NCBI GenBank assembly: GCA_045649825.1
Contig: JAZRQO010000027.1
Coordinates: 57,434-121,433, forward strand
Length of the DNA: 64,000 nucleotides
Source: RGIG9115 sp045649825
GTDB lineage: Bacteria > Bacillota > Clostridia > UBA1381
Direction: 5' to 3'
Shown: positions 34,706-43,722 of the stretch, one piece after another
Numbering within the stretch: position 1 is the stretch's first letter
How the letters are laid out: each line of letters starts with the position of its first letter
Program-made: the position numbers and the translations under genes
Notes under the pieces: model-generated
What the model saw: only the letters and a program-made list of their open reading frames with translations
Databases searched by the model: none
Told to the model about the DNA's origin: nothing

Positions 34706-34781
34706 TGGTGGGAGTTACAGGGCTCGAACCTGTGACATCCTGCTTGTAAGGCAGACGCTCTCCCAGCTGAGCTAAACTCCC
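34706..34781 (-). tRNA. tRNA-Val (TAC)
   Basis: 76 nt with encoded CCA. Acceptor GGGAGTT/AACTCCC, anticodon TAC in CCTTACAAG, T loop GTTCGAGCC. Confidence 0.95.
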
Positions 34782-34786
34782 ATTCG

Positions 34787-34863
34787 TGGTCGGGATGACA
34801 GGATTCGAACCTGCGGCCCTCTGGTCCCAAACCAGATGCGCTACCAAGCTGCGCTACATCCCG
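34787..34863 (-). tRNA. tRNA-Pro (TGG)
   Basis: 77 nt with encoded CCA. Acceptor CGGGATG/CATCCCG, anticodon TGG in TTTGGGA. It lies 5 nt upstream of tRNA-Val in the same transcript. Confidence 0.95.
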
Positions 34864-34893
34864 TTATCCGCCATATCTTTATGCGACTTTGAT

Positions 34894-34922
34894 ATATTAC
34901 CACAAATCCCATTTTTTTTCAA
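34894..34922 (-). promoter_or_regulatory. Promoter of the tRNA-Pro/Val unit
   Basis: Minus strand TTGAAA (34922-34917), 17-bp spacer, TAATAT (34899-34894). Confidence 0.6.
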
Positions 34923-34969
34923 ACCCTAAAAACGACTATTTTTTTAGATTATATTACACATTCGCATTA

Positions 34970-35998
34970 TTACTTAGTTTTCCTATTAAATACGTCGTTT
35001 TTCTTCGTTTTTATAAAACAATACATAAGCAATATCAAAATAGCATAACCTGTGTATTTATATAAATCAGTAACAATAGTTGTAAATCCAAGAGATGACA
35101 AAAACCATCCAAAACACATTACAATTGCAGGTATTACTCTGTTGCTGCTATTAAATTTCATAAATTTAAGACTAACACCGTATGCATTTGCAACCGCACT
35201 TGAAAGGACGGATGCAAATATAACAAATACATACACATACATAAATACTTTTCCCTGTCTTGCAGCGATAGTGAGCATCGGCATTTCGCCAAGATTTATC
35301 TTTCCGTAGAATATACTGATGATTATCCATATTAACGACAGAGCACAAAAACTCATAATCCCTGACATAATCCCCGTCACTTTGCACTCTTTTTCACTAC
35401 AGAGATACTCTGACCATTCGCACAACACAGGAAATACGGCAAATGCATTATATGATGTATATACCGCTGAAGAAACTACCATTGATGAAAAGTTTGAAAA
35501 CACGTTAACTGTTCTGTTTTTCAACATATAAAAACAACATAAAATTATCATAACGACTATTATACAACCTGCTATACCTCCCCATTTAACAATTTTTTTC
35601 GATGGCATACAAAGTATGTAGTAGCATATAATACAAAAAGCCAAAGCCGAAAGAGTTTTTGGAGCATCAGCTATGATATACATCATTTCGGCAAAAGCAC
35701 TAATCATCGCACCCAAGAGAATAAGCATAAAAACACACATTAAAGAAATAGCAACGGAACTTATTTTTTTACCGCAAAATATGTTCATAACATTTTCAAA
35801 AGAATTTACAGAATATTTTCGACAGAACGACATCAAACTATATGCTGCAAACCCAAAACCTACAGATGTTAGAATAACACCTGCAAAGCTTAAATTTCCA
35901 AACCTTACAAAATAGTATACCGTTTCACTTCCCGAAGCAAAGCCCGCGCCAATTACTGCGGCAAGATATGCCAGGGTAACCTTAATAGCATTTTTCAA
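34970..35998 (-). CDS. YkvI-type membrane transporter
   Basis: A 342-residue protein with about ten transmembrane helices and a short basic tail. The N-terminal AAVIGAGFASGSETVYYF (about 14-31) has the GAGFASG loop of the YkvI/LeuT-fold family, which includes uncharacterised amino-acid-type transporters of Firmicutes. No substrate is known. It is unusually rich in Ile, Cys and Met in the helices. It is monocistronic, convergent with nothing, and divergent from the LOG gene. Confidence 0.82.
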   Translation of the reverse strand: MKNAIKVTLAYLAAVIGAGFASGSETVYYFVRFGNLSFAGVILTSVGFGFAAYSLMSFCRKYSVNSFENVMNIFCGKKISSVAISLMCVFMLILLGAMISAFAEMMYIIADAPKTLSALAFCIICYYILCMPSKKIVKWGGIAGCIIVVMIILCCFYMLKNRTVNVFSNFSSMVVSSAVYTSYNAFAVFPVLCEWSEYLCSEKECKVTGIMSGIMSFCALSLIWIIISIFYGKINLGEMPMLTIAARQGKVFMYVYVFVIFASVLSSAVANAYGVSLKFMKFNSSNRVIPAIVMCFGWFLSSLGFTTIVTDLYKYTGYAILILLMYCFIKTKKNDVFNRKTK

Positions 35999-36069
35999 AA
36001 AACCACCTCATAATTGTAAATATTCATCATAAAATATATATATTAAAAATAAATTTTATATTACATTAA

Positions 36070-36098
36070 TTGACTTTTTTTATGTTTTAATATATAAT
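36070..36098 (+). promoter_or_regulatory. Promoter of the LOG-family gene
   Basis: TTGACT (36070-36075), 17-bp spacer, TATAAT (36093-36098). Confidence 0.8.
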
Positions 36099-36158
36099 GT
36101 ATAAAATAGCATTTAAAGTCAATTCCAACATATAAACAATTAAGAAAGGATTGATAAT

Positions 36159-36737
36159 ATGAGAATTTGTGTATATGGTGCTGCAAGCAACGCCATTGCT
36201 AAAGAATTTATAACAATCACTGAAGAGCTTGGTCGTGAAATCGCAAAACGCGGACACAGTATGGTCTACGGCGCAGGAGCAAACGGACTTATGGGGGCCG
36301 CAGCGCGAGGCTGTCACGAAGGCGGTGCTCACATTATAGGTGTTGCACCTGAATTTTTCAATGCAGACGGTGTGCTTTTTGAACACTGTGACGAGCTTAT
36401 CCGCACAGAAACTATGCGTGAAAGAAAGCAAATAATGGAAGATAAAGCTGACGCTTTTATAATAGTTCCAGGCGGAATCGGAACATATGAAGAATTCTTT
36501 GAAATCCTCACTCTAAAGCAGTTAAACCGCCACAATAAGCCTATGGTTGTTTTTAACATAAACGGATATTATGACACTATGCAACAGTTTATGAGAAACG
36601 GAATAGACAATAACTTTATGAAAGAAGGCTGCCTTGAGCTTTACGAAGTATGTGAAACTATTGAAGATGTGTTCGCATACATCGACAACTACAAGCCTGA
36701 AGTTCATGATTTATTGTACTACAAAGAGATAAAGTAA
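36159..36737 (+). CDS. LOG-family phosphoribohydrolase
   Basis: A 192-residue Rossmann-fold protein of the TIGR00730/LOG family. The catalytic motif is PGGIGTYEEFFEI (about 107-119), with Arg/Glu pairs upstream (RTETMRERKQIMEDKADAFI). Bacterial LOG enzymes release free bases from nucleotide 5'-monophosphates, for example AMP or cytokinin nucleotides. The native substrate in this organism is unknown. ATG at 36159 has AAGGA. It has its own promoter and terminator. Confidence 0.9.
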   Translation: MRICVYGAASNAIAKEFITITEELGREIAKRGHSMVYGAGANGLMGAAARGCHEGGAHIIGVAPEFFNADGVLFEHCDELIRTETMRERKQIMEDKADAFIIVPGGIGTYEEFFEILTLKQLNRHNKPMVVFNINGYYDTMQQFMRNGIDNNFMKEGCLELYEVCETIEDVFAYIDNYKPEVHDLLYYKEIK

Positions 36738-36748
36738 ACATAACGCAC

Positions 36749-36786
36749 AAATTCCCGCAAAGTTCTGCTTTACGGGAATTTTTTAT
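36749..36786 (+). terminator. Terminator of the LOG-family gene
   Basis: AAATTCCCGCAAAG - TTCT - GCTTTACGGGAATT (one bulged pair) followed by TTTTTATA. Confidence 0.85.
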
Positions 36787-36794
36787 AATATAGG

Positions 36795-36819
36795 AATTTG
36801 CGCGCAACGTGCGCAAATT
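36795..36819. repeat. GC-rich inverted repeat
   Basis: AATTTGCGC (36795-36803) and GCGCAAATT (36811-36819) are perfect arms with a 7-nt loop, lying between two terminators. Its role is unclear. Confidence 0.55.
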
Positions 36820-36828
36820 AGCTTATTC

Positions 36829-36896
36829 AAAAAAAGATTTCCTTTATGCCCCCAAGATTGGGGGACAGGGGGTTGAAGATTTTCAAATCTTTTTTA
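36829..36896 (-). terminator. Nested hairpins after xylA (terminator)
   Basis: Minus strand: AAAAAGATTT and AAATCTTTTT form an outer stem. Inside is CCCCC - AATCTT - GGGGG, and next to the outer arm an AAGATTT/AAATCTT hairpin. The final T-run suits a xylA terminator. C-rich elements like the inner stem can be dispersed repeats in Clostridia. Confidence 0.6.
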
Positions 36897-36901
36897 TATA
36901 A

Positions 36902-38218
36902 TCATTTAAACATAATTGAATTGAGTATGCCGTGGATTGCTTCCTGCTTACCGCCTGCGGGAAGGTCTACCTTACCCTTCTTTTCAGCATAGTCTGCAAG
37001 CTCTTCAAGAGTAGCATTTCCACTTAAAATCTTCTTTCCTATTTCGCTTTCAAAGCTTGCATACTTCTCTTTTACAACCTCTTCAAGTCTGCCATCCTCA
37101 ATGATTTCTGCAGCCTTTATAAGACCAAGAGCATATGTATCCATACCTGTGATAAAACCATGGAACATATCTTCAGAAGTATAGCTGGGACGTCTGTTCT
37201 TTGCGTCGAAGTTGAAACCTCCTGTTAATCCACCGCCTCTGATTACTTCGAGCATACAATATGTTGCTGTATAAACATCTGTGGGGAATTCATCAGTATC
37301 CCAACCGAGGAGCCAGTCACCCTGGTTAGCATCGATTGAGCCGAGCATACCATTCATAGCAGAAACACGAAGTTCATGTTCAAAAGTATGTCCTGCAAGT
37401 GTTGCATGGTTTGCTTCTATGTTCATCTTAAAGTCTTTGTCAAGACCATGCTGTCTTAAGAAACCGATTGCAGTTGCAGCATCGAAGTCATACTGATGCT
37501 TCATTGGTTCCTTCGGCTTTGGTTCGATGTAGAAGTCGCCTTCAAATCCGATTGAACGGCCATAATCAACTGCCATACGCATAAGACGTGCAATATTTTC
37601 CTGTTCAAACTTTACATCTGTGTTAAGAAGTGTTTCGTAGCCTTCTCTACCACCCCAGAATACATAGCCCTTGCCACCGAGCTTAACTGTAAGCTCAAGA
37701 GCTTTTTTAACCTGGGCAGCTGCAAAACAGTATACTTCTGCATCATTTGTGCTTCCTGCACCGTTCATAAAACGGGGGTTTGAGAACATATTGGCTGTTC
37801 CCCAGAGGCACTTAATGCCTGTTTCCTTCATCTTCTCAACGATATAGTCTGTGATTTCATCAAGACGCTTGTTAGTTTCATTTATATCATCAGCTTCGGG
37901 AACTATATCAACATCATGCCAGCAGAAATATTCGATACCAAGCTTCTGCATAAATTCAAAGCCTGCATCAACCTTTGCTCTCGTATGAGCCATAGTTCCT
38001 TTTTCTTCGCCAAATGACTTATCAGCTGTATCACGTCCGAACATATCTGTTCCGGCATTACAGAGATTATGCCACCAAGCCATTGCAAAAGGAAGGTGTT
38101 CTTTCATAGGCTTACCCAAAATCACTCTGTCAGCATCATAAAACTTGAATGCAAGCGGGTTTGTGCTGTCTTTTCCCTCATATTTAATCTGAGGAATACT
38201 TTTAAAATATTCTTTCAT
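36902..38218 (-). CDS. xylA: Xylose isomerase
   Basis: A 438-residue TIM-barrel enzyme interconverting D-xylose and D-xylulose with two divalent metals. FCWHDVDIVPE (catalytic His, about residue 98-108), VFWGGREGYETL (about 186-197), YIEPKPKEPMKHQYDFD (metal site, about 232-248) and IEANHATLAGHTFEHEL are all conserved. The N-terminal extension and length indicate the group II, long form. It follows xylB by 13 bp; the two make xylulose-5-phosphate for the pentose-phosphate pathway. Upstream control comes from the divergent AraC regulator. Confidence 0.97.
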   Translation of the reverse strand: MKEYFKSIPQIKYEGKDSTNPLAFKFYDADRVILGKPMKEHLPFAMAWWHNLCNAGTDMFGRDTADKSFGEEKGTMAHTRAKVDAGFEFMQKLGIEYFCWHDVDIVPEADDINETNKRLDEITDYIVEKMKETGIKCLWGTANMFSNPRFMNGAGSTNDAEVYCFAAAQVKKALELTVKLGGKGYVFWGGREGYETLLNTDVKFEQENIARLMRMAVDYGRSIGFEGDFYIEPKPKEPMKHQYDFDAATAIGFLRQHGLDKDFKMNIEANHATLAGHTFEHELRVSAMNGMLGSIDANQGDWLLGWDTDEFPTDVYTATYCMLEVIRGGGLTGGFNFDAKNRRPSYTSEDMFHGFITGMDTYALGLIKAAEIIEDGRLEEVVKEKYASFESEIGKKILSGNATLEELADYAEKKGKVDLPAGGKQEAIHGILNSIMFK

Positions 38219-38231
38219 TTTTATTTCTCCT

Positions 38232-39710
38232 TTATTTTAAATTTTTATACAAATCCTTTAAAGCAGGATAAATCTGTACATGTTTCTGATACTGTTTTTC
38301 GTATAATTCCGCGATCCCCTTATCCGGAGCTAATACTTCTTTTATTTTAACAAGCTTCTCGGCACATACCTTAATATTTTCATACTCGCCGCACGCTACC
38401 ATCGCCAGCATTGCCGCTCCTACACCGGGGCCTTCTTCAACTTCAGGAATAAGGATATCGATATTGAGCACATTTGCAAGAATCTTAAGCCAGAGCTTGG
38501 ATTTTGCACCGCCGCCGCAAGCCGTACTCTTTGTTATATTAATACCGAGGGTTTTTGCAATTTCAAGATTATCCCTTACTCCGAACGCCACACCCTCAAG
38601 CACTGCCTGAACCATATCAGAACGCTTTGTATCAGGACGCATTCCAACAAACACACCTCTTGCATCGGTATCGTTAAGAGGGCTTCTTTCACCCATAAGG
38701 TATGGGAGGAAGAATATGTGATTTGTTCCAAGCTTTTCGTCGGTAATATCTACCTGTTCACCTGCATAGTCCTTCGTTTTAAGAATCTCATCACAGAACC
38801 ATTTATTACATGATGCCGCAGAGAGCATACATCCCATAAGGTGGAAGCCACCATCTGCATGACCGAAGGAATGAAGCGCGTTGCAGGGGTCAACCGAGAA
38901 GCTCTCTGATGATACAAAAATCGTACCCGATGTTCCAAGAGATATATTACACATTCCCTCGCCAACAGTTTTTGTTCCGATTGCCGCAACTGCATTATCG
39001 CCACCGCCTGCCGCAACAACAGTGTTTTCGTTAAGACCAAGCTCTTTTGCAATTTCAGGCTTTAATGTGCCGATTGTTTCAAAGCTGTTGAAGAGCTTTG
39101 GAAGCTGACTTTCGGAGATTCCGCAAATTTCTATCATTTCCTTTGACCAGCACTTATTCTTAACATCCAGCAAAAGCATACCCGATGCGTCGGAATAATC
39201 ACATGCATGAACGCCTGTGAGGCAATAGTTGATATAGTCTTTCGGGAGCATTATCTTTGCGATTCTGTCGAAGTTTTCTTTTTCGTGCTTCTGAACCCAG
39301 AGAATTTTGGGAGCAGTGAAGCCGGCAAATGCGATATTTGCAGTAAGCTCACTAAGACGTTCTTTACCGATAACAGTATTAAGATAATCTGTTTCTTCTG
39401 CAGTTCTGCCGTCATTCCAAAGAATTGTGGGACGGATTACTTCGTCGTTTTCATCAAGGATAACAAGACCGTGCATCTGCCCTGCTGCCGACATACCCTT
39501 GATATCATCAGGATTCACATCAAGAATCAGCTCTTTTATTCCCGTTGTAAGAGCATTCCACCAATCTGCAGGATACTGCTCACTCCAACCGGGAGCCGGA
39601 TAATGAACATCATAAGAATTTGTAACAGAGTTCACTACGTTACCTTCAGCATCTACAAGCAACAGCTTCAATGCAGAAGTCCCAAGGTCAATACCGATAT
39701 AATAACTCAT
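38232..39710 (-). CDS. xylB: Xylulokinase
   Basis: A 492-residue FGGY-family kinase phosphorylating D-xylulose. The N-terminal phosphate loop is IGIDLGTSALKLLLVD (about 4-19), QMHGLVILDE follows, GGGDNAVAAIGTKTVGEGMCNISLGTSGT is the second ATP lobe (about 234-262), and TACGGGAKSKLWLKILA near residue 407 closes the site. It is the first gene of xylBA. A strong translational signal lies after a small hairpin (AGAAACTA/TAGTTTCT, 39726-39748). Confidence 0.96.
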   Translation of the reverse strand: MSYYIGIDLGTSALKLLLVDAEGNVVNSVTNSYDVHYPAPGWSEQYPADWWNALTTGIKELILDVNPDDIKGMSAAGQMHGLVILDENDEVIRPTILWNDGRTAEETDYLNTVIGKERLSELTANIAFAGFTAPKILWVQKHEKENFDRIAKIMLPKDYINYCLTGVHACDYSDASGMLLLDVKNKCWSKEMIEICGISESQLPKLFNSFETIGTLKPEIAKELGLNENTVVAAGGGDNAVAAIGTKTVGEGMCNISLGTSGTIFVSSESFSVDPCNALHSFGHADGGFHLMGCMLSAASCNKWFCDEILKTKDYAGEQVDITDEKLGTNHIFFLPYLMGERSPLNDTDARGVFVGMRPDTKRSDMVQAVLEGVAFGVRDNLEIAKTLGINITKSTACGGGAKSKLWLKILANVLNIDILIPEVEEGPGVGAAMLAMVACGEYENIKVCAEKLVKIKEVLAPDKGIAELYEKQYQKHVQIYPALKDLYKNLK

Positions 39711-39877
39711 AACGCCACCTTTTTCAGAAACTAACTCTTATAGTTTCTCCTTTCTTTATAAATATTTTTGAAACCACATTATGCGGTATATCATAATCCA
39801 CCTTATAAATCTCATTACAGAAAATAGGTGAACAACAACTTATATTTATACCTTGATTTATTTATATCACAATGCCC
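39711..39877 (-). promoter_or_regulatory. xylBA control region with inverted repeat
   Basis: The ~230-bp divergent region between xylB and the AraC gene. AGAAACTA (39726-39733) and TAGTTTCT (39741-39748) form an 8-bp inverted repeat with a 7-nt loop close to the xylB ribosome binding site. I could not define a clear minus-strand promoter; activation by the AraC protein would explain a weak one. Confidence 0.4.
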
Positions 39878-39906
39878 TTGACTTTTCTCGCCAAAAAGTA
39901 TATAAT
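39878..39906 (+). promoter_or_regulatory. Promoter of the AraC regulator of xylBA
   Basis: TTGACT (39878-39883), 17-bp spacer, TATAAT (39901-39906). The coding start is 37 bp downstream. Confidence 0.8.
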
Positions 39907-39942
39907 ATATAGACAAAATTTGTCTTTTGAAAGGACTGTACT

Positions 39943-40731
39943 ATGAACAGTGAATTTTATCAATTTCAGCACTTCGGTATATCCGAACATATGGTAAGAG
40001 AAGAAGGTGAAAACCTTAATTTCAGGGACCATCTTCATCAATCCTTTGAATATTTAGCGGTTACAAAAGGGAAAATGGAAATCATCGTTGATAATGCGGT
40101 TTATAATCTTAAAGCCGGAGAATCCATCATTATATTTCCAAACCAAATTCACTCTATATCAAGCGAAAAAAGCTCTCACATACTATGGATATTTTCATCC
40201 GAGCTTGTGAGAGCATATGCATCAAAAATAGCAGGTAAAATACCTGTTTCTAACAAGTTTATTCCAAGCAGATTTGTTACAGAAATCCTTAACAACATAT
40301 ACGACCATTCTTCTCTTATTGAAAAAAAGGGAATTTTCTATCTTCTGTGTGCCGAATTTGACAAAAATGCGGAGTACATAAACAGACGTGAAGATGACAA
40401 AAATTTACTTTATAAAATTTTTAAGTTTGTGGAGTCAAACTACGGAAAGGAATGTACCTTGGAATCACTTGCAAAAGAGACAGGCTACAGTTATTCCTAT
40501 CTTTCAAGATATTTTAAAAAGATTGTTGGCATATCATACAACAAGTATGTAAACCAATACAGAATAAGCAATGCCTGTTATATTCTGAGCAATACCGACT
40601 CCAGCGTGCTTCAGTGTGCTCTTGATTGCGGATATGACTCCCTACGGAGCTTTAACAGGAACTTTACCGAGTGCCTTGGCGTACCACCCACCGGATACAG
40701 ACAAAAGCAAAAAAATACAGGTTTTAACTAA
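39943..40731 (+). CDS. AraC-family regulator, probably of xylBA
   Basis: A 262-residue regulator. Residues ~25-70 form a cupin sensor (HLHQSFEYLAVTKGKMEIIVDN, GESIIIFPNQIHSI). The C-terminal domain has two helix-turn-helix units: CTLESLAKETGYSYSYLSRYFKKIVG and SSVLQCALDCGYDSLRSFNRNFTE, ending VPPTGYR. It is divergent from xylB with an overlapping control region, so regulation of xylose use is inferred from position. Compared with the fuc-associated AraC protein it shares the architecture but little sequence. Confidence 0.87.
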   Translation: MNSEFYQFQHFGISEHMVREEGENLNFRDHLHQSFEYLAVTKGKMEIIVDNAVYNLKAGESIIIFPNQIHSISSEKSSHILWIFSSELVRAYASKIAGKIPVSNKFIPSRFVTEILNNIYDHSSLIEKKGIFYLLCAEFDKNAEYINRREDDKNLLYKIFKFVESNYGKECTLESLAKETGYSYSYLSRYFKKIVGISYNKYVNQYRISNACYILSNTDSSVLQCALDCGYDSLRSFNRNFTECLGVPPTGYRQKQKNTGFN

Positions 40732-40735
40732 AAAA

Positions 40736-40773
40736 AACACCCGACGTTGCATTAAGCTGCAAAGCCGGGTGTT
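40736..40773. terminator. Bidirectional terminator between AraC and flavoprotein genes
   Basis: AACACCCG and CGGGTGTT with an inner TTGCA/TGCAA stem. A T-run follows on the minus strand (TTTTTTTAG), and a weaker one on the plus strand. Confidence 0.75.
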
Positions 40774-40777
40774 ATTT

Positions 40778-42013
40778 CTATTCTGTTGCACTGATTCCTG
40801 CAAGATAGCCTGTGGACCAGGCTATTTGGAGATTATAGCCGCCTGTGTAGGCATCTACGTCTATCATTTCACCTGCAAAGTACAGGTTTTTATATAGCTT
40901 TGATTCCATGGTTGATGGATTTATTTCCTTAACACTTATCCCCCCCGAAGTAATTATTGCTTCGCTTACAGGTCGGAAGCCTGTTGGGACTATCTCCAAA
41001 GCCTTTATTGTTTTTACAAGTGAGCTTCTTTCCTCTTTTGTTATACTGTTAATCTTCTTACGTTCATCAATACCCGACTTTGCAATAACAACAGGGATAA
41101 GTGCTTTTGGAAGAAGCTTATCAAGACCGTTTATAATATCCCTGTTTTGCTCCTCCTCAAAATCACGGAGTATTCTGCTGTCAAGCTTTGAGTTGTCAAG
41201 TCCGGGTTTTAAATCAACGAACATTTTATAGCTATGCTCATTTATTTTACGCATATGTGAAGAAGCTGACAAAACCAATGGTCCGCTTACACCGAAATGA
41301 GTAAAAAGCATTTCGCCAAGTTCTGAGAATATTTCTTTTTTACCGTCATAAACAGTCAAAACTACATTTTTAAGTGAAAGGCCTGACAAAGGTTTAATCC
41401 AAGTTTCATTACTTGTTACAGGCACAAGTGAAGCTTTAAGCTCTGTTACAGTATGACCGAGCTTCTCAGCCATTTTAAGGCCTTTTCCATCTGAACCCGT
41501 AACAGGATAAGAAACTCCACCTGTTGCAAGTATTACCTTACCTGCATATGACGTTCCTGATTTAACCTTAACACCTGTTACCTCACCGTCAGATGCAAGA
41601 ATTTCCGTTACTTCGTCACGGATTATTTTTACTTTTTTCTTCTTAAGTATATTAGTTAAAGCATCAGCTACCTGATTTGCACTGTCTGAAACAGGGAAAA
41701 TTCTTCCTCCCCGCTCTACCTTTGTTTTAACCCCCGAATTTTCAAGGAGTGCAATTATATCATCATTAGTATACGAATACAAAGCTGAATAGAGAAATTT
41801 TGAATTAACGGGGATGTTTTTAAAAAAATCAGATATATCGGCTGAATTTGTTATGTTACATCTTCCCTTACCCGTTATACGGAGCTTTCTGCCAAGAAAC
41901 TTGTTTTTTTCAAAGACGTAAACATTTTTACATTTATCTGCGGCATAAATTCCGGCTATCATACCAGCAGGGCCGCCACCTACTATAATTACACTATCAG
42001 TTTTTGAAGTCAT
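40778..42013 (-). CDS. HI0933-family flavoprotein (BaiN/YhiN type)
   Basis: About 411 residues. The N-terminus DSVIIVGGGPAGMIAGIYAADK is the FAD Rossmann motif, and KITGKGRCNITNS near residue 46 is the HI0933 signature. FSGLSLKNVVL, LFTHFGVSGPLVLSASSHM and the C-terminal YTGGYNLQIAWSTGYLAG are conserved. Family members include BaiN, which reduces bile-acid intermediates in Clostridia, but most have no proven substrate. ATG at 42013 overlaps the end of rpiR by 17 bp; a longer frame to 42052 has no better site. It is coexpressed with rpiR and folA. Confidence 0.85.
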   Translation of the reverse strand: MTSKTDSVIIVGGGPAGMIAGIYAADKCKNVYVFEKNKFLGRKLRITGKGRCNITNSADISDFFKNIPVNSKFLYSALYSYTNDDIIALLENSGVKTKVERGGRIFPVSDSANQVADALTNILKKKKVKIIRDEVTEILASDGEVTGVKVKSGTSYAGKVILATGGVSYPVTGSDGKGLKMAEKLGHTVTELKASLVPVTSNETWIKPLSGLSLKNVVLTVYDGKKEIFSELGEMLFTHFGVSGPLVLSASSHMRKINEHSYKMFVDLKPGLDNSKLDSRILRDFEEEQNRDIINGLDKLLPKALIPVVIAKSGIDERKKINSITKEERSSLVKTIKALEIVPTGFRPVSEAIITSGGISVKEINPSTMESKLYKNLYFAGEMIDVDAYTGGYNLQIAWSTGYLAGISATE

Positions 42014-42851
42014 ACACTTCGTAATCCTTCCATATATTTTCAAGCTCGTCAAAAATAGCTTTAGTAGTATTTTTCATAGAATATCCAACTGCGAATATAA
42101 GTGCATTAAGCACGCTCATAGGTGCAACCAATGAGTCCGCAAAAGAGTCCATGTCGCTCTCTGCAAGGAGTACACAAGATGAATGTTCGGTCATGGGTGA
42201 TTGTTCACTATCGGTAAGAGAAATTACAAATGCACCTCTGTTTTTTGAAAATTCCATTGCCTTTACCATACCTGCTGAGTATCGGGGAAAGCTTATTCCA
42301 AGAACAACATCCCCTTCTCCTGCGTGAAAAAGCTGCTCGGTAATATCCTCACCACCTGCACCTGTTATAGCACGACAGTTACCAAAAAGAAGGTTAAAAT
42401 AAAATCCTGCAAAAGTAACAAGTGCTGCACTGCTTCGCACTCCTGCAATATAAATATTCTTTGCATCAAGGAGCGCTTCAACCGCTGTATTAAAGCTTTC
42501 ATAATTAAGGTCAGACATTGTTTTTTCAATTTTTTCCATATCCGCCTTAAAAACTCTTTTTATTACGTCGCTGCCTTTACCTTTTTCAGAAAGAAGCTCC
42601 ATTCTCTCAACTGCAGTAAGCTGATTTTTTGCTTCAAGGGCAAGACTTTTCTGAAAATGCTGATAGCCGTCATAGCCAAGACTCACAGCAAAACGTACAA
42701 CAGTAGCCTCACTTACCTCAGCCGCCTTTGCAAGCTCTGCGGCAGTCATTGTAAATGCCTGCTTTTCGTGTGTTAGTATATAATCAGCTATTTTTTTCTG
42801 ACTTTTAGAAAAGCTTGCATTCTTTATATTTTCATAAACACTGTTCGCCAA
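41997..42851 (-). CDS. MurR/RpiR-family transcriptional regulator
   Basis: About 284 residues. An N-terminal HTH (SKSQKKIADYILTHEKQAFTMTAAELAKAAEVSEATVVRFAVSLGYDGYQHF, about 14-65) is followed by a SIS sugar-phosphate-binding domain (IYIAGVRSSAALVTFAGFYF, about 133-152; GISFPRYSAGMVKAMEFSKNRG). It senses an unknown phosphosugar. TTG at 42851 is chosen because GGAGAG lies 8 nt upstream; GTG at 42860 sits on that site. It starts 5 bp past the folA stop and overlaps the flavoprotein, forming one operon. Confidence 0.88.
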   Translation of the reverse strand: MANSVYENIKNASFSKSQKKIADYILTHEKQAFTMTAAELAKAAEVSEATVVRFAVSLGYDGYQHFQKSLALEAKNQLTAVERMELLSEKGKGSDVIKRVFKADMEKIEKTMSDLNYESFNTAVEALLDAKNIYIAGVRSSAALVTFAGFYFNLLFGNCRAITGAGGEDITEQLFHAGEGDVVLGISFPRYSAGMVKAMEFSKNRGAFVISLTDSEQSPMTEHSSCVLLAESDMDSFADSLVAPMSVLNALIFAVGYSMKNTTKAIFDELENIWKDYEVYDFKN

Positions 42852-42856
42852 AACAA

Positions 42857-43348
42857 TCACTCTCCACGTACACGTTTATAGGTGCAGAAGCTGAATTCAA
42901 CACCGTTTTCTGAAATCGGCTCAGATACACTTTCAAGCTTCCAGCATTCATCTTCATCAAGGTTTGGCATAAAACTATCGGCAGGGACAAGTGCGGAAAC
43001 CTTTGTAACAAGTGCAGTATCAGCATATGGCAAAAGAAGCTTATATACACTTTCTCCGCCTATAATGAACGCTTCATCATCTACATTTTTAAGTACTTCA
43101 AGAAGTTCATCAACGCTTCGTACAACAGTGTAACCCTCGCCCTCAGGCAGATTTCTCGAAAGAACAATGTTAATTCTGTTTTTAAGAGGCTTACCCCCAG
43201 GGAAAGATTCAAGAGTTTTTCTGCCCATAACAACAGTATGCCCTTTTGTTGTTTCTCTGAAAAATTTCATATCGGTGGGGATAGAAAAGAGCAATCCGTT
43301 ATCCTTGCCTATCCCCCAATTATCAGAAACTGCCACAATTAATTTCAT
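42857..43348 (-). CDS. folA: Dihydrofolate reductase
   Basis: A 163-residue NADPH-dependent enzyme regenerating tetrahydrofolate. IVAVSDNWGIGKDNGLLFSIPTDMKFF (about 3-29) includes the Met20-loop region and the catalytic acidic residue (Asp). VMGRKTLESFPGGKPLKNRINIVLSRN (about 40-66) and IIGGESVYKLLLPYADTALVTKV (about 95-117) complete the NADPH and substrate sites. It is trimethoprim's target. It is the first gene of a three-gene minus-strand unit with rpiR and the flavoprotein. Confidence 0.95.
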   Translation of the reverse strand: MKLIVAVSDNWGIGKDNGLLFSIPTDMKFFRETTKGHTVVMGRKTLESFPGGKPLKNRINIVLSRNLPEGEGYTVVRSVDELLEVLKNVDDEAFIIGGESVYKLLLPYADTALVTKVSALVPADSFMPNLDEDECWKLESVSEPISENGVEFSFCTYKRVRGE

Positions 43349-43366
43349 CTGTACATTTCCTTTCTA

Positions 43367-43395
43367 TTGACATCAAAAGCAACTTATGATATACT
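43367..43395 (+). promoter_or_regulatory. Promoter of the small membrane protein
   Basis: TTGACA (43367-43372), 17-bp spacer, TATACT (43390-43395). It overlaps the region upstream of folA. Confidence 0.75.
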
Positions 43396-43425
43396 TACCA
43401 TAAATTAAAGCTCAGAGGTACAATA

Positions 43426-43722
43426 ATGAATATATTATCACTTTTTTCAAAAAAACGCTTTGCCCTTAGTTTTTCATTGATATGCGGGCTTGCATATTTC
43501 GGAATAATTTCCGCTTTCGTGCTTAACAATACTGCAAACGGAAGTCTTCTTCTTGTTTTCTTCTTTCCTGCCATAATATGCGGTGGCGCTTTATTAATCT
43601 TTAAAGCAATCCAAAGCTATCTGGAGGCAGAAGCAACAAAACCCCTGCACTTTATGCTTTGGGGTCATGTTATTGTATTATTGTTTTCTGTTGCTACATT
43701 TTTAGAAGCTGTATTATTCTGA
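43426..43722 (+). CDS. Small three-helix membrane protein
   Basis: A 98-residue protein with three predicted transmembrane helices (about residues 12-31, 40-62, 74-96) and a basic N-terminus (MNILSLFSKKRF). ATG at 43426 has an AGAGG site 7 nt upstream and a consensus promoter just ahead, so it is likely expressed. No family was recognised. It is divergent from folA and overlaps the end of the convergent dnaD by 9 bp. Confidence 0.7.
   Translation: MNILSLFSKKRFALSFSLICGLAYFGIISAFVLNNTANGSLLLVFFFPAIICGGALLIFKAIQSYLEAEATKPLHFMLWGHVIVLLFSVATFLEAVLF

Noticed and set aside
36795..36819. Part of a CRISPR array
   Set aside because: A single palindrome without repeated units or spacers; no cas genes in the window.
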